In this document: in pieces, positions 6,722 to 13,371 of the stretch
Layout: every line of letters begins with the position of its first letter
How positions within the stretch are numbered: position 1 is the stretch's first letter
DNA from: an uncultured Bacteroides sp.
GTDB lineage: Bacteria > Bacteroidota > Bacteroidia > Bacteroidales > Bacteroidaceae
Direction of reading: 5' to 3'
DNA length: 22,085 bases
Assembly (NCBI RefSeq): GCF_910586915.1
Contig: NZ_CAJULN010000044.1
Coordinates: forward strand, 1 to 22,085
Position numbers and translations under genes: made by a program
Notes under the pieces: model-generated
Databases searched by the model: none
What the model saw: the letters and a program-made list of their open reading frames with translations, nothing else
Told to the model about the DNA's origin: nothing

Positions 6722-6791
6722 AAGAGAGGAACGACTTACAGACGAAGCGGAATTTTGATGCTCCGTCCGTAAGCCGTTCCTTTCTCTTTTT
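6722..6791. terminator. Bidirectional terminator-like hairpin
   Basis: The left arm at 6722-6744 (AAGAGAGGAACGACTTAC...) pairs with the right arm at 6764-6788 (...GTAAGCCGTTCCTTTCTCTT) with a few mismatches and an extra inner CGGA/TCCG pair. The plus strand then runs into TTTTT. It lies between the converging TIR-like gene (+) and the HTH pair (-), in the same relative place as the hairpin at 1540-1585. Confidence 0.65.
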
Positions 6792-6853
6792 GCCGAAAGT
6801 CCGTTGCTGATGCAATCACAGGGCAGACGGCAAACTGCGCTCCTTCAAGAAAA

Positions 6854-7159
6854 TCATGTGTCTGTCAGCCGATAGGCGGAGCGGTAGCCGTCAGCAAGCA
6901 TCCTTTCGATGTCGGATTCACGGTAGAGGATTTTACCGCCTAACTGGATATAGGCTATGCGCCCTTCGTTCCGGTAGTCCTGAAGTGTCCGGCGGCTCAC
7001 TTTCAGCCGTGCCGACACTTCCTTGTCGGTGAAGAAACGCTCACCGTTCAATGTCGGGCGGTAATTGACGGTCAGATGCTCGAAGCTGTCCAAAAGACGG
7101 TCGAGACTGCCCATGAAGTGGATTATTCACTCGCTGTCCTTGTTAATCAGTTCATTCAT
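6854..7159 (-). pseudogene. Family-2 helix-turn-helix gene with an in-frame stop near its start
   Basis: An open frame starts at ATG 7114 (MGSLDRLLDSFEHL) and gives 86 residues with a normal HTH (FTDKEVSARLKVSRRTLQDY) and wing (LGGKILYRESDIERML). Upstream in the same frame lies ATG 7159 followed by MNELINKDSE, then TGA at 7129-7127, then IIHF before the 7114 ATG. Ignoring the TGA gives ~101 codons, matching the 100-residue paralogue at 1224-1526, which begins MNE as well. A TGG-to-TGA change is the simplest explanation. The shorter protein could still be made from 7114 and keeps the whole HTH. It follows the family-1 gene at 7213-7530 by ~50 bp. Confidence 0.65.
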
Positions 7160-7212
7160 GTTACTTTGGATTTAGTGGGTATTGTTAGTTTACTTCGTTC
7201 ATTTCATCAAGT

Positions 7213-7530
7213 TTATATAGTTCTTCCTTTGAACTTCGCCTCTTTCCGCCTGTCCTCCACAACGGAAACAATGCGCTGTACATCATCAGGACGGTAGTAG
7301 GTCTTGTGGTTTATCTGCGAGTAAGCCAGCGTCCCATTGTCCCGAAGGGTCTGCAATGTGCGTGGGCTGATGTTGAGCATCCGGCACACGTCCTGATTGT
7401 CCATCCACTCGCCCATTGTCTTCTCTCCGTGCCGATGACAGATGGCATCCATGCGACTGACGAAACGGTCGAACTTGGCGACCATCGCCTCAAAGGTCTT
7501 TCTTTCAATTGATACGATTTCCATATACAT
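7213..7530 (-). CDS. Helix-turn-helix domain protein, family 1 (excisionase-like)
   Basis: The frame is open from 7572, but the start is placed at ATG 7530 (MYMEIVSIERKTFEAMV), or the ATG two codons later, by alignment with the paralogue at 894-1193. About 105 residues: an N-terminal helix, an HTH core (DVCRMLNISPRTLQTLRD), a wing (YSQINHKTYYRPDDVQRI) and a basic tail (EDRRKEAKFKGRTI). It precedes the damaged family-2 gene, repeating the two-gene module of the left side in inverse orientation. A -7-like TTCCTTTG (minus strand, 7560-7567) lies about 30 bp upstream of the start. Probably a DNA-binding accessory factor for excision or transfer. Confidence 0.8.
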   Translation of the reverse strand: MYMEIVSIERKTFEAMVAKFDRFVSRMDAICHRHGEKTMGEWMDNQDVCRMLNISPRTLQTLRDNGTLAYSQINHKTYYRPDDVQRIVSVVEDRRKEAKFKGRTI

Positions 7531-7927
7531 ACTTTTTATTGTTACTGTTTCTTTTGCCGCAAAGGAATACATAATCTGTTATCCGGCAATGGATTTCCCG
7601 GAAGTGGAAGCATGTGGCACAGGTTGGTAGAGGTTGGCACAGATTGGGGCTATATTCTTAATTCCGGAAATCAGCAATGTGGCAAGAGTGAAAATAAGGG
7701 CTTAATTCAAACCTGACTGTAATCGCACCTTTGTTCTTCCGGCTATTCACGTCCGGCGAATCTGTGAAGTCCTCACCAATATCTCTGTCACCATAAAGCA
7801 AAATCGCACAAAATTGCCTGATCGGCTCCAAACGCTTGACTGACTGCACTAAAGTATCTTACTTTACTTGCGATAATCGGTCAAGGCACAGACCAAGACC
7901 ACAGTAATAACTTAATCAATATGTTTT
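7531..7927. other. ~400-bp gene-free divergent region with iterated motifs
   Basis: No gene is supported here. It separates the minus-strand HTH pair from the plus-strand DUF3408 gene. GGCACAGGTTGG at 7616-7627 and GGCACAGATTGG at 7636-7647 form a 20-bp tandem period, and a related GTGGCAAGAG lies near 7680. These iterated sites could bind one of the HTH proteins. The remainder up to 7927 shows no clear structure to me apart from a weak CACCTTTG near 7728. Confidence 0.4.
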
Positions 7928-8401
7928 ATGACAATGAAAAGAGAACCAAGTATCAGTGAGCAGCAGGCTCGTGAAATCGTGGAAAGAATGGGACGCAGGG
8001 AATCCCGCAGTGAGAAGTCTATGGACGACTTCTACCGGAATATCGGTCTGGATCCGGAACCGCTGGCACAACCCGGCAAGACCGTCACGAAAAAAGCGGA
8101 AACAGCTACGGTGGATGAACCGTCAGGCGGAACGCCCGAAGATGTGGCAGTGCCACAGAAGCGTGTCAGCAGCAAACAACGCAGGCTGTCGCTGGACGAG
8201 TACCGTACCGCTTACCTGCAAGTTCCCAAGATAACCGACCGCAAACCCGTGTTCGTCAGCGGTGAGGTGCGTGACCGACTGGACGGGATTGTCCGCCGTC
8301 TCGGCGGGCGTGGCATGAGCGCATCGGGACTTATCGAGAACCTCGCCCGCCTGCACCTTGAAACCTACCGGGAGGATATCGAGCAGTGGCGCAAACTCTG
8401 A
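7928..8401 (+). CDS. DUF3408-type conjugative element protein
   Basis: 157 residues. The N-terminal half is charged and of low complexity (EQQAREIVERMGRRESRSEK, then Pro/Thr/Glu-rich). The C-terminal third is compact (FVSGEVRDRLDGIVRRLG, SASGLIENLARLHLE), resembling a ribbon-helix-helix-like segment, and ends EDIEQWRKL. This matches DUF3408 proteins that sit next to mobilisation genes in Bacteroidales conjugative transposons; the family's biochemical role is not established as far as I know. The start at 7928 or 7934 is likely; the ATG at 7921 is in another frame. A hairpin follows directly after the stop and mobA begins ~280 bp downstream. Confidence 0.8.
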   Translation: MTMKREPSISEQQAREIVERMGRRESRSEKSMDDFYRNIGLDPEPLAQPGKTVTKKAETATVDEPSGGTPEDVAVPQKRVSSKQRRLSLDEYRTAYLQVPKITDRKPVFVSGEVRDRLDGIVRRLGGRGMSASGLIENLARLHLETYREDIEQWRKL

Positions 8402-8418
8402 GCGGATTACGGTAGAAC

Positions 8419-8619
8419 CGGTCAAGCCGGTGGATACACTCCATCGGCTTGACCGATATTCCAAATGAGTTATTATACTCACAAACCAATCCGACAAGCG
8501 GAGGATTCTTGTGTCCTCAAAGACACAGCAAGATATATTTTCAGTTACCCGAATAATTCTAAGTAACTGAAAACACCTTCACCGCCGTGGGCAGAATTAT
8601 CCTCCGCAGTCGGATAATT
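8419..8619. other. Cluster of four hairpins before mobA, oriT candidate
   Basis: Four inverted repeats lie in 200 bp. At 8419-8455 a 16-bp stem with one G-T pair (CGGTCAAGCCGGTGGA) has a 5-nt loop. At 8510-8527 TGTGTC pairs with GACACA. At 8538-8573 a perfect 11-bp stem (TTTTCAGTTAC/GTAACTGAAAA) has a 14-nt loop. At 8595-8619 AATTATCC pairs with GGATAATT. The first could also terminate the DUF3408 transcript. Such clustering directly upstream of a mobilisation accessory gene is typical of oriT regions. No nic site can be assigned by eye. Confidence 0.45.
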
Positions 8620-8681
8620 TCGGGGTTCCTTAATCAAAGATTAAACAATGGACAAGCCATAAAATTAAAAGAATAAGAAGA

Positions 8682-9104
8682 ATGAAAAAGAAGAGCAAGT
8701 ACGGGAGAAATCCCAAATTGAACCCAAAGACGCACTGCGTGATGGTGCGCTTCGACGATGTGGAATGGAACAGGTTCCTGACGATGTACGAGGAATCGAA
8801 CGTGTATGCGAAAGCCGTCTTTCTCAAAGCGCATTTCTTCGGACAGAAGTTCAAGGTGCTGAAAGTGGACAAGACGCTGGTGGACTACTACACCAAACTG
8901 TCGGACTTCCACGCCCAGTTCCGTGCCATCGGTACGAACTACAATCAGGTCGTTAAAGAGTTGCGCATCCATTTTTCGGAGAAGAAGGCGATGGCGTTGC
9001 TCTACAAGTTGGAGAAACATACCATAGACCTTGTGAAGCTGAGCCGGGAGATTGTGGAACTTTCAAGGAAGATGTATGCCAAGTGGGAACAACAGAAGGA
9101 ATAA
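8682..9104 (+). CDS. mobA: MobA-like mobilisation accessory protein
   Basis: 140 residues, basic at the start (KKKSKYGRNPKLNPKTH). It then has the pattern of Bacteroidales MobA proteins: a short strand and helix (CVMVRFDDVEWNRFLTMYE), SNVYAKAVFLKAHFFG, and the central helix region HAQFRAIGTNYNQVVKELR, which resembles the MobC/MobA nicking-accessory family. The C-terminus is helical. In CTnDOT-like elements the protein helps the MobB relaxase at oriT. The relaxase gene usually follows at once, but here only a 23-codon frame and a terminator lie before the AraC gene, so this mobA is an orphan. The symbol is given by family resemblance. Confidence 0.75.
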   Translation: MKKKSKYGRNPKLNPKTHCVMVRFDDVEWNRFLTMYEESNVYAKAVFLKAHFFGQKFKVLKVDKTLVDYYTKLSDFHAQFRAIGTNYNQVVKELRIHFSEKKAMALLYKLEKHTIDLVKLSREIVELSRKMYAKWEQQKE

Positions 9105-9234
9105 TTCTCGCAGATTTACAGTCAGGTGAATGAGCAAAGTCCGTCAGGCAATTTCATTGCCGACCATATGTCATCATCAGACGTCCGGATTTTCAGTTTA
9201 AGGATGAAAACCGACCGAAAGGAATGAAAATATA

Positions 9235-9282
9235 AAATAGGAGTCGGCTCTAATTCTTATAGGATTAAGCCGACTCCTATTT
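9235..9282. terminator. Strong hairpin terminator between mobA and the AraC gene
   Basis: A perfect 15-bp stem (AAATAGGAGTCGGCT at 9235-9249 against AGCCGACTCCTATTT at 9268-9282) with an 18-nt loop. On the minus strand it is followed by T-rich sequence (TATATTTTC), so it fits best as the terminator of the AraC-family gene ending at 9294. It can also stop transcripts from mobA. Confidence 0.8.
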
Positions 9283-9293
9283 GGGTTATACAC

Positions 9294-10199
9294 TTATTTC
9301 CTTTTTTGAATGCTTACACAATACTCCGATGGTGTCATTCCTGTCAGTTTCTTGAACATCCGGCTGAGATGCTGGGGATATTCGAAGCCCAATCCGTATG
9401 CTACCCGTGCAATGCTTTCACCGGTGGCAAGCTCGTTTTTTGCCCGTTGGATGATATATTGGCGGATGTAATTGCTCGCAGTATCGCCAGTTGTCTTTTT
9501 TATCATATCCCCGAAATAATTCGATGACATGCAAAGTTTGTCGGCGCAATACTGCACCGTTGGCAAGCCGTGTGTCAGTTGCATGTTCCCGTCAAAGTAA
9601 TCGTGCAACAAACGGTCGAATTTCATCAACATATCCGAATTATCGAGTTTCCGGGTAATGAACTGCCGGTTGTAGAAACGCTGGCAGAAGTTTAGGACCA
9701 ACTCAATATAACCCACAATTATAGAATTTTGAAGTTCATCGTGCCTTTTCTGGAGTTCATCCCTTATCTGGCGCATCAGCGATGTCAAGATACCGTGTTC
9801 TTCGTCGGTCATGTGCAGGGCTTCATTGACACGGTAATCGAAAAAGGAATAATTCTTTATCGCCTTTTCCAACGGGGTGCCGTGCAACAGGTCGGGATGG
9901 AACAGCAACGCCCAGCCCGTCAGCATCACCCGTTCGCCGTTGTCCTCTTTCCCTCCGATCTGACCGGGAGCCACGCAGATGACAGTTCCTTTCTTGTAGT
10001 CGTATTTCCCGCAACCGTATGCCAAGTCTATTTCAGCTTCGTCATGAAAGAAAATACCGTAGATGCTGTAATTGTTCAGGCTATGACGTACAGGGGACAC
10101 TTCCGCGTAGTCAATGACACTGACCAGCGGATGCCTGTCGGTATGTCCTACCCACCGGCTATAATCGCCCACGTTTTTGACCTTCAAAATTTTGTTCAT
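9294..10199 (-). CDS. AraC-family transcriptional regulator, divergent to the redox operon
   Basis: The start chosen is ATG 10199 (MNKILKVKNVGDYSRWVG), because a clear promoter ends 31 bp upstream; earlier in-frame ATGs overlap that promoter. 301 residues. The N-terminal ~170 residues look like a cupin-type sensor (DYKKGTVICVAPGQIGG, WALLFHPDLLHG). The C-terminal ~100 residues form the double HTH: CADKLCMSSNYFGDMIKKTT, then ARVAYGLGFEYPQHLSRMFK and KLTGMTPSEY. It is divergent to the operon starting at 10362. The pairing with an aldo/keto reductase and a YqhD-like dehydrogenase recalls E. coli YqhC, which activates yqhD-dkgA in response to aldehydes. The ligand here is unknown. Confidence 0.92.
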   Translation of the reverse strand: MNKILKVKNVGDYSRWVGHTDRHPLVSVIDYAEVSPVRHSLNNYSIYGIFFHDEAEIDLAYGCGKYDYKKGTVICVAPGQIGGKEDNGERVMLTGWALLFHPDLLHGTPLEKAIKNYSFFDYRVNEALHMTDEEHGILTSLMRQIRDELQKRHDELQNSIIVGYIELVLNFCQRFYNRQFITRKLDNSDMLMKFDRLLHDYFDGNMQLTHGLPTVQYCADKLCMSSNYFGDMIKKTTGDTASNYIRQYIIQRAKNELATGESIARVAYGLGFEYPQHLSRMFKKLTGMTPSEYCVSIQKRK

Positions 10200-10230
10200 A
10201 GCATCTTGTATAACTCCTTTCTTGCGAATG

Positions 10231-10262
10231 CAAAGATACATCATTTCAATCACATAGCCGAA
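10231..10262 (-). promoter_or_regulatory. Promoter of the AraC-family gene
   Basis: Minus strand: TATCTTTG at 10238-10231 is a full -7 match, with TTCG (one change from TTTG) at 10262-10259 and a 20-bp spacer. This is the best -33/-7 pair seen in the window. Confidence 0.65.
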
Positions 10263-10301
10263 TATAGGGCGTTAATTCAGTAAAAATGGTACAAGTCACC
10301 C

Positions 10302-10315
10302 ACTTATCGTTAAGT
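10302..10315. promoter_or_regulatory. Small inverted repeat, possible AraC-regulator site
   Basis: ACTTA-TCGT-TAAGT is a 5+4+5 inverted repeat that overlaps the expected -33 region of the operon promoter at 10335. Its position suits activator or repressor binding. Assignment to the AraC-family protein is a guess, since these regulators more often bind direct repeats. Confidence 0.3.
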
Positions 10316-10334
10316 CCACCGTCGTGTAACCCGG

Positions 10335-10342
10335 TAATTTTG
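10335..10342 (+). promoter_or_regulatory. -7 box (TAATTTTG) of the redox/Tat/rte operon
   Basis: TAATTTTG fully matches TAnnTTTG and lies 19 bp before the ATG at 10362. The -33 region is only TTAA-like (10310-10313), which fits an activator-dependent promoter. No other promoter with this spacing was noticed between the genes of the operon. Confidence 0.6.
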
Positions 10343-10361
10343 CATCATCAAAAGAAATCAA

Positions 10362-10580
10362 ATGATGAATGAACGAATTGACATTCCAGCGGAATTGTAT
10401 GAAGATGAAGTCGTGTGCTTCTTTGCCGACCGTTATCATACCTCTGCCGAAAACGTGGTGAGATGTTTTCTCGTACAGGACGGGATTTGCCCGGAACAGG
10501 AAAACGAACTCATAACTTTCCGGTTGGAAGATAATGAAATGGAGATCATGCGGGGCTTGACTTATGGAGGTCATTCTTAA
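10362..10580 (+). CDS. Small acidic protein of unknown function, first gene of the operon
   Basis: 72 residues, starting MMNERIDIPAELYEDEV; the second Met could also be the start. I do not recognise the family. No signal peptide or membrane segment is visible. The composition is acidic (about 15 Asp/Glu), with three cysteines (VVCFFAD, VVRCFLV, DGICPEQ). The middle (YHTSAENVVRCFLVQ) reads as a helix and the end (ITFRLEDNEMEIMRGL) as strand plus helix, a possible small regulator or adaptor. The -7 box at 10335 sits 19 bp upstream, and the Tat-exported reductase follows after 14 bp, so it is expressed with the redox genes. Confidence 0.75.
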   Translation: MMNERIDIPAELYEDEVVCFFADRYHTSAENVVRCFLVQDGICPEQENELITFRLEDNEMEIMRGLTYGGHS

Positions 10581-10594
10581 AAATTACAGGATTT

Positions 10595-11719
10595 ATGGAC
10601 AGAAGAGATTTTTTGAAAATGTCATCGATGACGGCTTTACTGGCTGCCGGAGAATGGACGGGATTGTCGAAAGTCTTTGCTCAATCTACCTTGCAGTCTA
10701 AAAACGGTTATTCAAACGGAAATAATCCGTCGGGGAATATGGAATACAGATATCTCGGAGGGTTGGACGTGTCGGCCATCGGTCTGGGCTGCCTGCCGAT
10801 GGTGGGCTATTACGGCGGCAAGTATGACAAACAGGAAATGATCGCCTTAATCCGCCGTGCCTACGACAAAGGAGTGACCTTTTTCGATACGGCGGAAGTG
10901 TACGGGCCTTATACCAGCGAAGAGTGGGTCGGCGAGGCACTCGCCCCGTTCCGTGACAAGGTGAAAATCGGTACGAAGTTCGGCTTCGGCGTGGAGGAAG
11001 GAAAGCCGACCGCACTCAACAGCCGACCCGACCATATCCGTCGCGCAGTGGAAGGTTCGTTGCGCCGCCTGCGCACCGACCACATCGACCTGCTTTACCA
11101 GCACCGGGTCGATCCGAACGTACCGATGGAAGAGGTTGCCGGCACGGTCAAGGATTTGATGCAGGAGGGAAAAATTTTGCACTGGGGACTGTCGGAAGCC
11201 AGCGCACGTTCTATCTGTCGCGCCCATGCCGTATGCCCTTTGTCGGCTGTGCAGAGTGAGTATGCCATCTGGTGGCGCGAACCGGAAACGAAGATATTTC
11301 CGACGCTCGAAGAGTTAGGCATCGGTTTCGTGCCCTATTGTCCGTTGGGCCGTGCTTTCCTCACGGGCGTAATCAACGAGAGCAGCCGCTTCAAGCAGGG
11401 AGACCGCCGATGGAACCTGCCGCAATTCACCCCCGAAGCGCTGAAACACAATATGCCGCTCGTGGCACTTGTCCGTAAATGGGCAGAGCGCAAAGGCATT
11501 ACTCCGGCGCAGTTCGCCCTCGTGTGGATGCTTTCGCGCAAGGCGTGGATAGCCCCGATACCCGGCACGACCAATCCTGCCCATTTAGATGATTTTCTCG
11601 GTGCGGCTACCGTTCGTCTCGCTCCATACGAAATGGAAGAGTTCGACAAGGAATACGCTGCAATCGACCTCATGGGACACCGTGCCGACCCGTTCACCGA
11701 AAGCCAAATCGACAAATAA
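10595..11719 (+). CDS. Tat-exported aldo/keto reductase
   Basis: 374 residues. The N-terminus MDRRDFLKMSS carries a twin-arginine motif (RRDFLK) followed by a weakly hydrophobic stretch and an Ala-x-Ala-like site (VFAQS) near residue 30, so the folded enzyme should cross the inner membrane by Tat. The AKR domain spans ~50-365. The catalytic tetrad is visible as Asp98 and Tyr103 (FFDTAEVYG), Lys128 (IGTKFG) and His170 (LYQHRVD), and the GTTNPAHL block near the end fits NADP-binding AKRs. It probably reduces aldehydes or ketones. Gaps are 14 bp upstream and 13 bp downstream. It is the only clear Tat substrate in the operon that also encodes TatA and TatC. Confidence 0.93.
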   Translation: MDRRDFLKMSSMTALLAAGEWTGLSKVFAQSTLQSKNGYSNGNNPSGNMEYRYLGGLDVSAIGLGCLPMVGYYGGKYDKQEMIALIRRAYDKGVTFFDTAEVYGPYTSEEWVGEALAPFRDKVKIGTKFGFGVEEGKPTALNSRPDHIRRAVEGSLRRLRTDHIDLLYQHRVDPNVPMEEVAGTVKDLMQEGKILHWGLSEASARSICRAHAVCPLSAVQSEYAIWWREPETKIFPTLEELGIGFVPYCPLGRAFLTGVINESSRFKQGDRRWNLPQFTPEALKHNMPLVALVRKWAERKGITPAQFALVWMLSRKAWIAPIPGTTNPAHLDDFLGAATVRLAPYEMEEFDKEYAAIDLMGHRADPFTESQIDK

Positions 11720-11732
11720 AGAATATTAAAGT

Positions 11733-12779
11733 ATGAAAAAGATTTTATTGATTCCGTTTTTATTGCTTGCCGCCTTGTCTATGGCGGCTTGCGGAGGCGG
11801 TTCTGACGAGCCGTTCACTCCTGAACAGCCCGAACAGCCGGAAAATCCGGGTGGTGGTGATTCCGACGATAATCCTGACACACCTGCCCCTGGCGGGAAC
11901 GGCCGTTACCTTGTCCTTTATGCTTCCCGCACGAACAATACCGAGCGTGTGGCGCAACTGATTCAGACGACACTCGACTGCGACATTCTCGAAGTAGAGC
12001 CGGAAACGGCATACAACAATGACTACAACGCCATGTTGGAACGCTCGCAGGAAGAACTGGCAGCCATCCGTCAGGGCAATTATCCACCTGTCAAGACTTC
12101 GATAGACAGTTTCGACGATTACGACATCGTGTTCGTCGGTTACCCGATTTGGTACGGCAGCATGGCGACACCGATGCAGACGTTCCTGCACACCCATGCC
12201 TCAAAACTCACCGGAAAACGAATCGCACTATTCGCCACCAGCGGTAGCAGCGGCATTTCCGCTTCGGTCAGCGAGGCCCGTAGCCTTTGCCCCGATGCGA
12301 CAATCATCGACCGTACCCTATTGCTGACCTCTTCGGGGCTTTCGCAAATGGCGACACGAGTCCCGTCATGGCTTGAAGAAATCGGAGCGAGCCGTGAAGA
12401 ATCGGAAACACCAGACGAAACATCCCTGAAAATGAAGATCTCGATTGGCGACCGCACGATTACCGCCACGATGGAAGACAATGCGGCAGGTCGGGATTTC
12501 CTCTCCCGTCTGCCGTTGGAGGTTACGCTGAACGACTACAACAACACGACCGAGAAAATATTTTATCCCGATCCGGCTATGACGACCGAAGGCGTGACAC
12601 GCGGTTGTGCGCCCACGCCAGGCGACATCACGATTTATGCGCCGTGGGGCAACGTGGCGATTTTCTGCAAGAACTGGTCACATAGCAACGACCTAATTAA
12701 AATAGGCCGTATCGACGGCAATGGTATCGAAGCTCTGAATATCGGAGGAGATATAACAGTAAAATTTGAAAGACAATAA
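11733..12779 (+). CDS. Lipoprotein: flavodoxin domain plus cyclophilin-like domain
   Basis: 348 residues. The lipobox SMAAC places the lipidated Cys at residue 20, followed by GGGSDEP, which fits surface or periplasmic lipoproteins of this phylum, and a Pro/Gly/Asp-rich linker to ~56. Residues ~58-210 form a flavodoxin-type domain: YLVLYASRTNNTERVA is the FMN phosphate loop region and VFVGYPIWYGSMATPMQTF is a second conserved block. The remaining ~120 residues (MKISIGDRTITATMEDN ... IYAPWGNVAIFCKNW ... IGRIDG) match the cyclophilin-like domain often joined to flavodoxins. It lies 2 bp before the acetyltransferase gene. Probable role: FMN-dependent electron transfer or quinone/thiol redox in the envelope. 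The substrate is not known. Confidence 0.88.
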   Translation: MKKILLIPFLLLAALSMAACGGGSDEPFTPEQPEQPENPGGGDSDDNPDTPAPGGNGRYLVLYASRTNNTERVAQLIQTTLDCDILEVEPETAYNNDYNAMLERSQEELAAIRQGNYPPVKTSIDSFDDYDIVFVGYPIWYGSMATPMQTFLHTHASKLTGKRIALFATSGSSGISASVSEARSLCPDATIIDRTLLLTSSGLSQMATRVPSWLEEIGASREESETPDETSLKMKISIGDRTITATMEDNAAGRDFLSRLPLEVTLNDYNNTTEKIFYPDPAMTTEGVTRGCAPTPGDITIYAPWGNVAIFCKNWSHSNDLIKIGRIDGNGIEALNIGGDITVKFERQ

Positions 12780-12781
12780 GT

Positions 12782-13351
12782 ATGACGATAGAAGATTTCA
12801 AGACATACGTAAAGACACGCAAGCCTCTTGATACAGAGGAAATACACCGTTTTATGGACGAGATGAGCAACGAAGCCCGTCGCGTCACTTTCCGTCTGAA
12901 TACGGCTTATCATACGCCGGATGAAGTACGTGGACTGTTATCCAAACTGTTCGGCTATGAAGTTCCGCAATCGTTGCGCGTTTTCCCACCCCTTTATGCG
13001 GATTTCGGTAAAAACATCACCGTAGGCGAAAATGTGTTTATCAACGCCTGCTGTCATTTTCAAGACCACGGTGGAGTCATGATAGGCGACGGATGCCAGA
13101 TAGGTCATAATGTAGTCTTTGCCACGCTCAACCACGGTCTTGCACCAGAAGAACGAAAATCCACTTATCCTGCACCTATCGTGCTGGGCGGGAACGTGTG
13201 GGTCGGCTCGAACACCACCATTCTGCAAGGCGTGACCATCGGTGACAATGCCGTTATTGCGGCAGGCGCAGTCGTTACGAAAGACGTAGCGGCAGGTACG
13301 GTCGTGGGCGGCGTCCCGGCACGGTTCATCAAGAATATTAACAGCAAATAA
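12782..13351 (+). CDS. Hexapeptide-repeat (maltose/galactoside O-acetyltransferase-type) acetyltransferase
   Basis: 189 residues, the normal length for the MAA/LacA group. The N-terminal ~60 residues are helical (FRLNTAYHTPDEVRGLLSKL). The left-handed beta-helix follows: ITVGENVFINACCHF, MIGDGCQIGHNVVFAT, VLGGNVWVGSNTTILQGVTI, GAVVTKDVAAGTVVGGVPAR. His118 in TLNHGL corresponds to the catalytic His of the family. It has no signal peptide, so it is cytoplasmic, and would transfer acetyl from acetyl-CoA to a sugar or another hydroxyl acceptor. Its linkage to redox genes may mean that an unwanted alcohol product is acetylated; this is speculation. Confidence 0.92.
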   Translation: MTIEDFKTYVKTRKPLDTEEIHRFMDEMSNEARRVTFRLNTAYHTPDEVRGLLSKLFGYEVPQSLRVFPPLYADFGKNITVGENVFINACCHFQDHGGVMIGDGCQIGHNVVFATLNHGLAPEERKSTYPAPIVLGGNVWVGSNTTILQGVTIGDNAVIAAGAVVTKDVAAGTVVGGVPARFIKNINSK

Positions 13352-13371
13352 TAACTTAAAAACAAATTGAT

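Noticed and set aside
7616..7647. CRISPR-like or replication-iteron array
   Set aside because: Only two close copies and one distant relative; no spacer structure and no rep gene nearby.
9105..9234. Possible start of a mobB relaxase after mobA
   Set aside because: The only frame (starting MSKVRQAISLP) stops after 23 codons and has no relaxase motif.
2438..10343. Identical GTAATTTTGC words as attL/attR of a 7.9 kb element
   Set aside because: Both lie exactly where a -7 box is expected, 19 bp before a start codon, and the right copy would separate the AraC gene from its likely operon. Promoter function is the simpler reading.
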